Assembly: GCF_040546685.1 (NCBI RefSeq)
Contig: NZ_JBEPOH010000001.1
Location: forward strand, 1,426,001 to 1,490,000
DNA length: 64,000 nt
Direction of reading: 5' to 3'
Source of the DNA: Variovorax sp. OAS795
Lineage (GTDB): Bacteria; Pseudomonadota; Gammaproteobacteria; Burkholderiales; Burkholderiaceae_C
Below, piece by piece: positions 36,358-45,956 of this stretch. A program made the translations under genes and the position numbers. The notes under the pieces were generated by a model. The model saw only the letters and a list, made by a program, of their open reading frames with translations. It was not told where the DNA came from and searched no databases. How positions within the stretch are numbered: position 1 is the first letter of the stretch; each line of letters starts with the position of its first letter.

Positions 36358-36845
36358 TGAGCAACGACGACAACACCCCCACGCCCGTGTTCGAACTCGA
36401 ACGCGACAGCTTCGGCCGCCTGGTGCTGACCGATGAAGGGGGCGAGCGCCACGCGGGCGTCACGCCCGTGCGGGCCTTTCCGCTCAGTGCGCCCGGAGAA
36501 GGCGTCTCGCTGGTCGGCAGCGAGGGCCGCGAACTGGTCTGGATCGACCGCGTGGAAGCGCTGCCGGCGCAGACCCGCACGCTGCTCGAGCAGGAACTCG
36601 CGGTGCGCGATTTCGCCCCCACGCTGCTGAAGCTGCATGGCGTGTCGAGCTTCGGCGTGCCCAGCACCTGGACCGTGGGCACCGACCGGGGCGACACCAG
36701 CTTCGTGCTCAAGGCCGAGGAAGACATCCGGCGGCTCGAAGGCGGCGCATTGCTGATCGCCAGCGCGCATGGCGTGCAGTTCCGCATTCCCGACGTGAAG
36801 GTGCTCGACCGCGCCTCGCGCAAGCTGCTGGAGCGCTTCCTCTAA
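36357..36845 (+). CDS. Cyanophycin-associated DUF1854 protein
   Basis: The 162-residue protein has the DUF1854 pattern: FELERDSFGRLVLTDEGGER at the start, VRAFPLSAPGEGVSLVG, and a C-terminal half with FGVPSTWTVGTDRG and EEDIRRLEGGALLIASAHG. No signal peptide or membrane segment is seen. The start at 36357 overlaps the ABC transporter stop by one base, so the proteins are made together and probably form one complex at the inner membrane. DUF1854 proteins are known mainly by this association with cyanophycin genes; the biochemical role is unknown. Confidence 0.88.
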   Translation: MSNDDNTPTPVFELERDSFGRLVLTDEGGERHAGVTPVRAFPLSAPGEGVSLVGSEGRELVWIDRVEALPAQTRTLLEQELAVRDFAPTLLKLHGVSSFGVPSTWTVGTDRGDTSFVLKAEEDIRRLEGGALLIASAHGVQFRIPDVKVLDRASRKLLERFL

Positions 36846-36864
36846 AAGGAAGAAGAGGGCGGCT

Positions 36865-37968
36865 TCAGGCCGACGCGGCGCCGCCGGCCGCGGCGGGCAG
36901 TGCGGGCGCCTGCTGCGCTGCGGCCCCGGCGCGCCGCTGACCCCAGGCGGTGATGGGCTTCTCGAACCAGCGGTAGAGAAAGTCGGAGGCGACCAGCGCC
37001 ACGCCGAAGGACGCGAACAGCAGCAACGGGCCGGCAACGGTGGAGGGCGACATGCCGATCACGGCCTGAGCGGCCAGGTACTGCACCAGGTACATCGCAT
37101 ACGACCGGCGTCCCACGAACAGGAGAAAGCGCGACGAGAGCACACGCTGCAGCCAGGTGCTTGCAACCAGCGAGGGCAGCAGCATGGCCACGAGCACCAC
37201 GTAGATGGCGATCAGCTGCGGCTCGCCGAGCCAGGCCGAGAGGGCGAGCGACTTGCGGTGCACCGCGACGAGCGCCAGTGCGACCACGGCGGCTGCGGCC
37301 GGCGACATGAAGACGCGCATCCAGCCGAACGTCCGGCGCGAGTGCATCGCGATGGCAACTGCCGATCCGGCCAGCATTCCGGCGTAGTGCCAGGGCGAAA
37401 ACCAGGAGGGATGCGCGCCCATTGTCCAGACCGCGGCCAGCAGCGTCAGGCCGCACGCCACGGTTCCGAAGCGGGAGGCGCAGGTCGAGCCGAACAGCGC
37501 GAATACCACCGGCCACACGAGGTAGTACTTCCACTCGACGCCCAGGGTCCAGGTCATCTGCAGCGGCGCGAAGCCGGCAAACTCGTTCAGCAGCGTGAGG
37601 TAGTACGGGGTGGCCGCCTTCATCTGTTCCCACGCCGTGCCCTGGGCGATGTAGCTCAGGCCCAGCACCAGCAGGTAGACCAGGAAGTAGAGCGGCAGGA
37701 TCCGGGCGGCGCGGCGGATGTAGAAGGCCTTCAGCGACACCCTGCCCGTGGCGTCGCGCTCGCGCAGCAACAAGGTGGTGATCAGGAAGCCGGAGAGCAC
37801 GAAGAACGCATGCACGCCCAGCCAGCCGGAGAACCTGTCCCACTTGGGGCCGCCGAAGTGAAAGCCGAAAACGAGGAAGACGGCCAGGGCTCGCAAGCCA
37901 TCGAGCGCTGCGAAATTGCGTGTCTGCAGGTAGTCGTCAAGGCCGTAGACCGGCCCTTGTTCGCGCAT
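36865..37968 (-). CDS. Acyltransferase family 3 membrane protein (OafA/YrhL-like)
   Basis: The ATG at 37968 gives 367 residues; the longer frame to 39996 is read-through opposite queC. It has NFAALDGLRALAVFLVFGFH with the catalytic-type Arg/His, GWLGVHAFFVLSGFLITTLLL, and RRAARILPLYFLVY, followed by about ten membrane segments. This is the standard Acyl_transf_3 layout. It should O-acetylate a sugar or lipid-linked glycan from the cytosolic side. No glycan gene cluster is adjacent, so the acceptor is unknown. It is convergent with the DUF1854 gene, 19 bases apart. Confidence 0.87.
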   Translation of the reverse strand: MREQGPVYGLDDYLQTRNFAALDGLRALAVFLVFGFHFGGPKWDRFSGWLGVHAFFVLSGFLITTLLLRERDATGRVSLKAFYIRRAARILPLYFLVYLLVLGLSYIAQGTAWEQMKAATPYYLTLLNEFAGFAPLQMTWTLGVEWKYYLVWPVVFALFGSTCASRFGTVACGLTLLAAVWTMGAHPSWFSPWHYAGMLAGSAVAIAMHSRRTFGWMRVFMSPAAAAVVALALVAVHRKSLALSAWLGEPQLIAIYVVLVAMLLPSLVASTWLQRVLSSRFLLFVGRRSYAMYLVQYLAAQAVIGMSPSTVAGPLLLFASFGVALVASDFLYRWFEKPITAWGQRRAGAAAQQAPALPAAAGGAASA

Positions 37969-38130
37969 GGGTCGCGGCCTCCGGGGGAACTGGATTCTCC
38001 CCGATGGCGTACTTTTGTGGTGCACCGTGCGTGTCCGCGCCGCCCCGGCTGTTGCCCCCGCGCGACGCCGCGGCGTCCGGGCTGCGAAAATCAACGCTTT
38101 GAACCCGCAACGGCCCTCCGTTGAAGCGAA

Positions 38131-38835
38131 ATGCCCCTGCACACCACCGCCCTCGTCCTGTTCTCCGGTGGCCAGGACTCGACCACCTGTCTCGCGGATG
38201 CGCTTTCCCGCTACCAGCGCGTCGAGACACTGGGTTTCGACTATGGCCAGCGGCACCGCGTCGAACTCGACGTGCGCGGCACCATCCTTTCGAAGCTGCG
38301 CGAGCGCTTTCCCGACTGGGCGCCGCGCCTCGGGGAAGACCACGAGCTTACGCTCGCGGCGCTGGCGCAACTCGGCGGCTCCTCGCTGACCGAAGAGGTG
38401 GCCTTCGAGATGCAGGCCGACGGCCTGCCCAACACCTTCGTGCCGGGCCGCAACCTGCTGTTCCTGACGCTGGCCGGTGCGCTCGCCTACCGGCGCGGCC
38501 TGCAGGTGATCGTCACAGGCGTTTGCGAGACCGACTTCTCTGGCTATCCCGACTGCCGCGACGACACCATGAAAGCGATGCAGCTCGCGCTGTCGCTGGG
38601 CCTGGAGCGCCGCCTCGTCATCGAGACGCCGCTGATGTGGATCGACAAGGCCGAGACCTGGCAGATGGCGCACCGCCTGGGCGGCGAGCCGCTGGTCGAC
38701 CTCATCGTCGAGGAAACCCACACCTGCTACCTCGGCGACCGCGCGCACCGGCAGGCCTGGGGCTACGGCTGCGGCGAATGCCCCGCCTGCGACCTGCGCA
38801 AGAAGGGCTGGGAGCGCTACGCCGCCGGCGCCTAG
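38131..38835 (+). CDS. queC: 7-cyano-7-deazaguanine synthase
   Basis: The 234-residue length is typical of QueC. The PP-loop [11 protein letters not shown] near residue 10 binds ATP, and the C-terminal [14 protein letters not shown] together with an upstream Cys (THTCYLG) gives the zinc site. QueC converts 7-carboxy-7-deazaguanine to preQ0, a precursor of queuosine in tRNA. QueD and QueE are not adjacent, so the pathway is scattered. It is convergent with the downstream ABC gene, overlapping its end by four bases. Confidence 0.95.
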   Translation: MPLHTTALVLFSGGQDSTTCLADALSRYQRVETLGFDYGQRHRVELDVRGTILSKLRERFPDWAPRLGEDHELTLAALAQLGGSSLTEEVAFEMQADGLPNTFVPGRNLLFLTLAGALAYRRGLQVIVTGVCETDFSGYPDCRDDTMKAMQLALSLGLERRLVIETPLMWIDKAETWQMAHRLGGEPLVDLIVEETHTCYLGDRAHRQAWGYGCGECPACDLRKKGWERYAAGA

Positions 38836-40616
38836 GCGGCAGGCGCCGGCAAGGTCTCGAGCCGGTAGCGTGCGCTGCCGGCCGCCGCACCCTCGGCCTG
38901 CGGCACCAGGGTCCAGCGCTGGTTGTGGAAGTCGCCCACCGCCGCGCGGTGCGCGATCGACACCATGGCACCGCCCGCGGCCTTCACCCGGTCGGAAAGC
39001 CGCTTGTAGAGCACGCCCTCGGCCTCGGCATCGAGCGCGCTGGTGATCTCGTCGGCGAACAGCCACGACGGTTTCTTCAGCAGCACGCGCGCGATCGACA
39101 GGCGCTGCTGCTCGCCGCCGGAGAGCTTCTGGCTCCACACATCGCTGTCGTCGAGCCGGTCGACCAGGCCCGGCAGCAGCGCATCGACCAATGCCTGGCG
39201 CAGCTCGGCATCGCTGTAGTTCTCGGCCGGGTTCGGGTAGGCCAGCGCATTGCGCAGGGTGCCGTCGGGCACATAGGGCCGCTGGGGCATGAACACCGCG
39301 CCTTCGGGCACCTTCACATGGCCCCGCGCGAACGGCCAGATGCCGGCGAAGGTGCGGAACAGCGTCGACTTGCCGCTGCCCGATGGGCCTTGCAGCAGCA
39401 CGCTGTCGCCGGGCTTCACGGCCAGCGCAGCACCCGCGAGGAGCGGCGTGCCGTTGGGCAGCGCCACGGCGAGGTCGCCGGTCTGCAGCGAGGGCGCGGC
39501 GCCGTCGCGATCGAGCTCCTGGCTGCGCGCGGCGTGGGCACGCATCGCATCGTCGAAGCTGGTGAGCCGGTCGGTGGTGGCGCGCCAGACGGCCACGCGG
39601 TCGTAGTTGTCGACGAACCAGCTGAGCGAATCCTGCACCTTGCCGAAGGCCGATGAGATCTGCATCAGCTGGCCGAGCTGGATGGCGCCGCTGAAGAAGC
39701 GCGGCGCGGCCACGATGAAGGGAAAGATCACCGCCGCCTGTCCGAAGAAGGCGGTGAAGGTCACCAGGTTCTTCTGCTGCTTGATGAGAAGCAGGTAGTT
39801 GCGCAGCACCGAGCCGAAGCGAAGGTCGAGCTGGCCGCGCTCGACCTTTTCGCCATGGTCCAGCGCAATCGCTTCGCTGTACTCGCGCACGCGCACCAGG
39901 TGGTGCCGGAAGTCGGCTTCGAAGCGCTGCTGGCGAAAGTTGAGCCCGATCAGCGGCCGGCCGATGTAGTGCGTGATGACCGTGCCGACCACGCAATACA
40001 CCAGCGCCAGCCAGACCATGGCGCCCGCCACGTGGTAGGTGGTCCCGCCGATCGTGAAATCGACGATGCCCGAGAGGCCCCAGAGAATGCCCACGAAGCT
40101 CACCAGCGTGACGACCGCGTTCAAGAGGCCCATCGACAGCGTCATGGTGGCGTCGGTGAACATCTGCATGTCTTCCTGGATGCGCTGGTCAGGGTTGTCC
40201 GGCGTGCGGCCATCGTCCTGCGCATAGCGCGCCAGTTCCAGGTGGTAGAAGGTGCGGTCGGCCATCCAGCGCGACAGATAGCTGCGCGTGATCCATGCAC
40301 GCCAGCGCAGCTGCAGCAGCTGGGTCACATAGAACTTGAGCACCTGGATCGCGATGTTGGCGAACGCCAGCCAGCCGAACACGCCCACCTCGCGCCAGAA
40401 GATGCCGGCGTCCTTGTTCTGCAAGGCATCGTAGAAGCGTCCGTACCACTGGTTGAAAAGCACCAGGGCATAGACGTAGGCGAGATTCAGCGCGACGATG
40501 CCCGCCAGCATGAGGCGGGCCCGCCATTTTTCTTCGGAGCGGAAGTAGGGCGCCGCGAGCGCAAGGATGCGCCGCAGGGTCGAGAAGGTCCGGGCAATGC
40601 GGGAGTCAGTGGCCAT
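38832..40616 (-). CDS. ABC transporter, YddA/SbmA-type permease with ATPase
   Basis: The ATG at 40616 (MATDSRIAR) gives 594 residues. The N-terminal ~340 residues are a six-segment membrane domain with [20 protein letters not shown] and [19 protein letters not shown], typical of the SbmA/BacA-like and ABCD-type family. The C-terminal ATPase has Walker [26 protein letters not shown] and a Walker [12 protein letters not shown]. In this group proteins of E. coli YddA type are presumed exporters or vitamin/peptide transporters; the substrate is unknown here. No partner genes are adjacent. Confidence 0.85.
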   Translation of the reverse strand: MATDSRIARTFSTLRRILALAAPYFRSEEKWRARLMLAGIVALNLAYVYALVLFNQWYGRFYDALQNKDAGIFWREVGVFGWLAFANIAIQVLKFYVTQLLQLRWRAWITRSYLSRWMADRTFYHLELARYAQDDGRTPDNPDQRIQEDMQMFTDATMTLSMGLLNAVVTLVSFVGILWGLSGIVDFTIGGTTYHVAGAMVWLALVYCVVGTVITHYIGRPLIGLNFRQQRFEADFRHHLVRVREYSEAIALDHGEKVERGQLDLRFGSVLRNYLLLIKQQKNLVTFTAFFGQAAVIFPFIVAAPRFFSGAIQLGQLMQISSAFGKVQDSLSWFVDNYDRVAVWRATTDRLTSFDDAMRAHAARSQELDRDGAAPSLQTGDLAVALPNGTPLLAGAALAVKPGDSVLLQGPSGSGKSTLFRTFAGIWPFARGHVKVPEGAVFMPQRPYVPDGTLRNALAYPNPAENYSDAELRQALVDALLPGLVDRLDDSDVWSQKLSGGEQQRLSIARVLLKKPSWLFADEITSALDAEAEGVLYKRLSDRVKAAGGAMVSIAHRAAVGDFHNQRWTLVPQAEGAAAGSARYRLETLPAPAA

Positions 40617-40771
40617 GGCGGTGAGGTCGGGCGAAGCGCGCCGGTCGGCGCATCGCGTGCATCGTAGCCCGCTCGCGCGGGCCAGCCTTAAGCGGCGCTG
40701 AAACGGCGGCTGCGGTGCACCATCCTCCGCCCGTCCTTTCGGGCTCCAGCGAGGACGGCGCCGCGTCCGAC

Positions 40772-40799
40772 TTGACCTGCGGCCGCGCCGGCGTAGCCT
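40772..40799 (+). promoter_or_regulatory. Candidate sigma-70 promoter of the 41-residue lipoprotein gene
   Basis: TTGACC at 40772-40777 and TAGCCT at 40794-40799 are separated by 16 bases. The expected transcription start falls at or within a base or two of the ATG at 40806, so the message could be leaderless. Confidence 0.4.
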
Positions 40800-40805
40800 C
40801 GGCCC

Positions 40806-40931
40806 ATGAGAAGCACATCCCTTGTCCTTCTGTTCTGCCTCGGCCTGCTGGCCGCCGGCTGCAACGAAAAGCCCAAGCCCGGCGGCCCGATGCCGAAGGC
40901 TGCGGCGGTTCACGCACTGCAGCCGAATTGA
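40806..40931 (+). CDS. Very small lipoprotein (41 residues)
   Basis: This frame encodes a short signal peptide, MRSTSLVLLFCLGLLAAGC, with a perfect lipobox LAAGC (Cys19). Only 22 mature residues follow, rich in Pro, Lys and Ala (NEKPKPGGPMPKAAAV). The gene is too short for automatic ORF calls but has the clear composition of an entericidin-sized or LptM-sized lipoprotein. No Shine-Dalgarno sequence precedes the ATG, and a promoter-like pair ends seven bases before it. I do not assign a function. It lies between two unrelated genes and is probably transcribed alone. Confidence 0.65.
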   Translation: MRSTSLVLLFCLGLLAAGCNEKPKPGGPMPKAAAVHALQPN

Positions 40932-41069
40932 AGGCGCCCGGCGCGCCTGGCAGGGCTCCCGCGTCCCGTGCGGCGCGGGGGGAAGCCGCGTTCCCGGTGT
41001 GAGCGCTGCAGGTGAGCGCTATGCTCGACCTGGAGACACTCCCGGCGCCCGCTGCGCGCAATCCAGACA

Positions 41070-42335
41070 ATGAAGGCTTCGCCTCGCCCCGAACACCAGC
41101 CCGATTCGCGCTACGCCATGTGGCGGCTCGGCCTGACCCTGCTCATCATGACCGTCGGCAGCAGCGGCATGTACGTCGTCTCGGTGATGCTGCCCGCCGT
41201 GCAGGCCGAGTTCGGTGTCGCGCGCGCCGATGCATCGCTGCCCTACACGCTGCTGATGCTGGGCTTCGGCATCGGCGGCGTGCTGATGGGGCGGCTGGCC
41301 GATCGCTTCGGCGTGATGTGGCCGTTGCTGGGGGGCGCCGTGAGCCTCGGGCTCGGCTATGTCGCCTGCGGCATGGCCGATGGGATCGTGGCCTTCATGT
41401 GGGCGCAGGCGGTGCTGGTCGGCCTTCTGGGCAGTGCGGCAGCCTTTGCGCCGCTGGTGGCCGACACCTCGCTCTGGTTCGTCAAGCGGCGCGGCATTGC
41501 CGTGGCGGTGTGCGCGAGCGGCAACTACGTGGCTGGCGCCATCTGGCCGCCGATCGCGCAGCATTTCATCGAGTCCGTCGGCTGGCGCCAGACCTACATC
41601 GGCATGGGCGTGTTCTGCGGCCTTGTCATGGCGGCGCTGGCGCTCTTCATGCGGGCGCGGCCGCCGGGCATTGCAGTCGAGTCTTCGGGGGCGGCGTCGG
41701 CCACGGGGCCGAGCGCCCTGCGAAGTCGCGACATGACGCGGCCGTTCGGCTTCAGCATGGGCACGGCACAAGGCCTGCTGTGCGTGGCCGGCGTGGCTTG
41801 TTGCGTTGCCATGTCGATGCCGCAGGTGCACATCGTGGCCTATTGCAGCGACCTGGGCTACGGCGCCGCGCGCGGTGCGCAGATGCTGTCGCTGATGCTG
41901 GCCTTCGGCGTGGTGAGCCGGCTGGTCTCGGGCGCCATCTGCGACCGCATCGGGGGGCTGCGCACGCTGCTCCTGGGGGGCGTGCTGCAGTGCGTGGCGC
42001 TGCTGCTGTTCCTCCCCTTCGACGGGCTGGTGCCGCTCTACGTGATCTCGGCGCTCTTCGGCCTGTTCCAGGGCGGCATCGTGCCTTCCTACGCGATCAT
42101 CGTGCGCGAGCACTTTCCGCCCGCCGAGGCGGGCCGGCGGGTGGGCACGGTGCTGATGTTCACGCTCTTCGGCATGGCGCTGGGCGGCTGGATGTCGGGC
42201 AAGGTGTTCGACCTGACCGGCAGCTACCACGCGGCGTTCCTGAACGGCATCGGATGGAACCTGCTGAACGTGAGCATCGCCGCGATGCTGCTGTTCAGGC
42301 TGCGGCATCTTCGGCTTCGCACCGCCGCGGCGTAG
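41070..42335 (+). CDS. Major facilitator superfamily transporter
   Basis: The 421-residue protein has twelve hydrophobic segments. The MFS signature between segments 2 and 3 is GGVLMGRLADRFGVMWPL, and its partner in the second half is VSRLVSGAICDRIGGLRTLL. The N-terminus has no cleavable signal. The pattern is closest to the monocarboxylate/oxalate-formate-like group (MCT/OFA), inferred from the YVVSVMLPAVQAEFGV first helix region. The substrate is unknown. It is convergent with the 5'-nucleotidase gene, 5 bases apart. Confidence 0.87.
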   Translation: MKASPRPEHQPDSRYAMWRLGLTLLIMTVGSSGMYVVSVMLPAVQAEFGVARADASLPYTLLMLGFGIGGVLMGRLADRFGVMWPLLGGAVSLGLGYVACGMADGIVAFMWAQAVLVGLLGSAAAFAPLVADTSLWFVKRRGIAVAVCASGNYVAGAIWPPIAQHFIESVGWRQTYIGMGVFCGLVMAALALFMRARPPGIAVESSGAASATGPSALRSRDMTRPFGFSMGTAQGLLCVAGVACCVAMSMPQVHIVAYCSDLGYGAARGAQMLSLMLAFGVVSRLVSGAICDRIGGLRTLLLGGVLQCVALLLFLPFDGLVPLYVISALFGLFQGGIVPSYAIIVREHFPPAEAGRRVGTVLMFTLFGMALGGWMSGKVFDLTGSYHAAFLNGIGWNLLNVSIAAMLLFRLRHLRLRTAAA

Positions 42336-42340
42336 CCGGC

Positions 42341-43240
42341 TCAGTGCTCGTTGCTGATGCCGCTGGAGACGTGGCCGGCCGGCACGTGGCGTGCCGCGGC
42401 GTCGACGTGGCCGGTCTGGTCGTCGAAGAAGAAATCGGGTTCGAACTCGCGCAGAAATTCGCCCTTGGGCAGGCCGCCGAGGAACATGGCTTCATCCACG
42501 CGGATGTTCCACTTCATGAGGGTGCGGATCGCGCGCTCGTGCGCCGGTGCGCTGCGTGCCGTGACCAGCGCGGTGCGGATGCGCATCTGCGCGTTGCCGG
42601 CCATCTGCAGGCGATGCAGCGCGGACAGCAAGGGCTTGAACGGGCCTTCGGGCAAGGGCAGGTCGGCCTTGCTGAGTTCGTGGGCCTGGAAGGCATCGAG
42701 CCCCTCGGCCTGGAACACGCGCTCGGCTTCATCGGAAAACAGCACCGCGTCGCCGTCGAAGGCAATGCGCACTTCGTTGGGCCAGGCGTCGCTGGCCTTC
42801 ACCGATTCGACCAGCACGCGTGCGGCCGGAAAGCCCGCGACCAAGGCCTCGCGCACGTCCTCGGCATTGACCGACAGGAACAGGTGCGAGCGCAGCGGCC
42901 GCAGGTAGCCGAAAGGCGGACGCCCCTGCGTGAACACGCCGCGCTGCAGCTTGATGTCGGCGGCCGCGCTGGAGCGGAAGATGCGCATGCCCGAGACCGG
43001 GTCGTTGCGCGAGAGGATCACCACCTCGACGCGCTGCACGCCGTCGTCGTTGAAGCGAAGCAGCTTGCGGATCAGCGAATAGGCAATGCCCGGCGCGGCC
43101 GGCACGTCGATGCGGTCGAGCTGCAGCTTCATGTAGCCCTCGTTGTCGCCGGCCTCGAAGATCCTGTTCTCTTCTTCGAGATTGAACAGCGCGCGCGACG
43201 AGATCGCGACCACGAGTTTGTCTTCGAGCGTGACGGGCAT
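42341..43240 (-). CDS. 5'-nucleotidase
   Basis: The 299-residue cytosolic protein begins with LEDKLVVAISSRALFNLEEE, where the pattern of the Pfam 5'-nucleotidase (PF06189) family is recognised; DVPAAPGIAYSLIRKLLRFN and VVILSRNDPVSGMRIFRS follow. The C-terminal FFFDDQTGHVDAA is also typical. It should remove phosphate from nucleoside monophosphates. It lies 23 bases after gspF on the same strand and may ride on the secretion operon without a shared function. Confidence 0.88.
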   Translation of the reverse strand: MPVTLEDKLVVAISSRALFNLEEENRIFEAGDNEGYMKLQLDRIDVPAAPGIAYSLIRKLLRFNDDGVQRVEVVILSRNDPVSGMRIFRSSAAADIKLQRGVFTQGRPPFGYLRPLRSHLFLSVNAEDVREALVAGFPAARVLVESVKASDAWPNEVRIAFDGDAVLFSDEAERVFQAEGLDAFQAHELSKADLPLPEGPFKPLLSALHRLQMAGNAQMRIRTALVTARSAPAHERAIRTLMKWNIRVDEAMFLGGLPKGEFLREFEPDFFFDDQTGHVDAAARHVPAGHVSSGISNEH

Positions 43241-43263
43241 GGCGTGCGGGGCTCCTGGAGGCG

Positions 43264-44499
43264 TTACTTGACGAACTGGTTCAACTGGATGATGGGCAGC
43301 ATCACCGCCAGCACGATGAGCATCACCACGCCGCCCATGGCCACGATCAGCAAGGGTTCGAGAATGGTCGCCAGGTGCATCGCGCGGCGCTGCACTTCAG
43401 CGCCCAGCTGGTTGGCCGCGCGCTGCAGCATGAGTGGCAGCGTGCCGGTCTGCTCCCCCAGCCGCGCGAACATCGACACCAGTCCCGGGAAGCGCTTTTT
43501 CTGCGCCAGCGCCGAGGCCAGCGGTGCGCCTTCGCGCACCAGCACCAGCGCATCGAGGGCATCGGCTCGCATCGCGCGGTTGCCCAGTGTTTCGGAGGCC
43601 GCCTGCAGCGCGCGCAGGATCGGCACGCCGGCCGTGGCCAGCATGGCCAGCGTGCTGGCAAAGCGCGCCGCGTTGTAGCCGCGCGCGAGCTTGCCGACCA
43701 GCGGCAGCTTGAGCCAGGCCGCGTCGAACTTGAGCCGGAAGGCCTCCTGCGCCAGCGCGAGCCGCACGCCGACGGCGACGGCCACCAAGCCGCCGAGCAT
43801 CCACCAGCCGTAGCTGCGCACCGCGGCGCTCAGCGACAGCATCGCCGTGGTGAGAAAGGGCAGCGAGCGCTTGGTGCCCGCGAACACCTGCGCCACCTGC
43901 GGCACGACATAGCTCACAAGGAAGATCACGATCACGATCGCCACCAGGGTGACGATGGCCGGGTAGAGCGCCGCGCCGATGAGCTTCTGCTGCAGCGCCT
44001 GGCGTTCCTCCAAGTCATCGGCGAGCCGGTCGAGCACCAGCCCGAGGTTGCCGCTCTGCTCGCCCGCGCCGATCACCGCGGTGTAGATGGGCGAGAACTC
44101 GCGCGGGTGGGCCGCGAGCGCACGCGCGAAGGGCGAACCCGCGTTGACCTCGGCGCGCAGCGACGCGACGAGGTTGCGCTGCGGCTCGGTCTCGGCTTCA
44201 TCGGTGAGTGCGGTCAATGCGCGTTCGAGCGGCAGGCCAGAAGACACCAGGCCCGCGAGCTGCCGCGTCCAGACCGCGAGGCCGGTGGAACTGAAGATCC
44301 TGGCGCCGCCGCCGAGCCAGCGGCGCAGCCCGCCGCTGCCGGTGCCGTTGACATGGTTGCTGCCGACGGGCGTGACCGACAGCGGGATGAGCGCCTGCGC
44401 GCGCAGCAGGCTGCGTGCGCTGCGCGCGGTGTCGGCCTCGAGCACGCCCTCGCGCGACTGGCCGCTGGCGTCGATGGCTTCGAAGGAATAGGCGGGCAT
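43264..44499 (-). CDS. gspF: Type II secretion inner-membrane platform protein GspF
   Basis: The 411-residue protein has two copies of the T2SSF domain. The first has TRQLAGLVSSGLPLERALTA and ends at a membrane pair around FLVSYVVPQVAQVFAG; the second has FASTLAMLATAGVPILRAL and a C-terminal segment LIVLAVMLPIIQLNQ. The N-terminal AYSFEAIDASGQSREGVLEA is characteristic. It couples the GspE ATPase to pseudopilus assembly. It is the last secretion gene of the leftward operon. Confidence 0.95.
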   Translation of the reverse strand: MPAYSFEAIDASGQSREGVLEADTARSARSLLRAQALIPLSVTPVGSNHVNGTGSGGLRRWLGGGARIFSSTGLAVWTRQLAGLVSSGLPLERALTALTDEAETEPQRNLVASLRAEVNAGSPFARALAAHPREFSPIYTAVIGAGEQSGNLGLVLDRLADDLEERQALQQKLIGAALYPAIVTLVAIVIVIFLVSYVVPQVAQVFAGTKRSLPFLTTAMLSLSAAVRSYGWWMLGGLVAVAVGVRLALAQEAFRLKFDAAWLKLPLVGKLARGYNAARFASTLAMLATAGVPILRALQAASETLGNRAMRADALDALVLVREGAPLASALAQKKRFPGLVSMFARLGEQTGTLPLMLQRAANQLGAEVQRRAMHLATILEPLLIVAMGGVVMLIVLAVMLPIIQLNQFVK

Positions 44500-44517
44500 G
44501 GCGCAGCGGGAAGATAT

Positions 44518-45909
<1,392 letters not shown>

Positions 45910-45956
45910 GGGCGGATCCGGTCGGTACGTGGTCGTCGGAGCGGTGGGCCGCGGCC

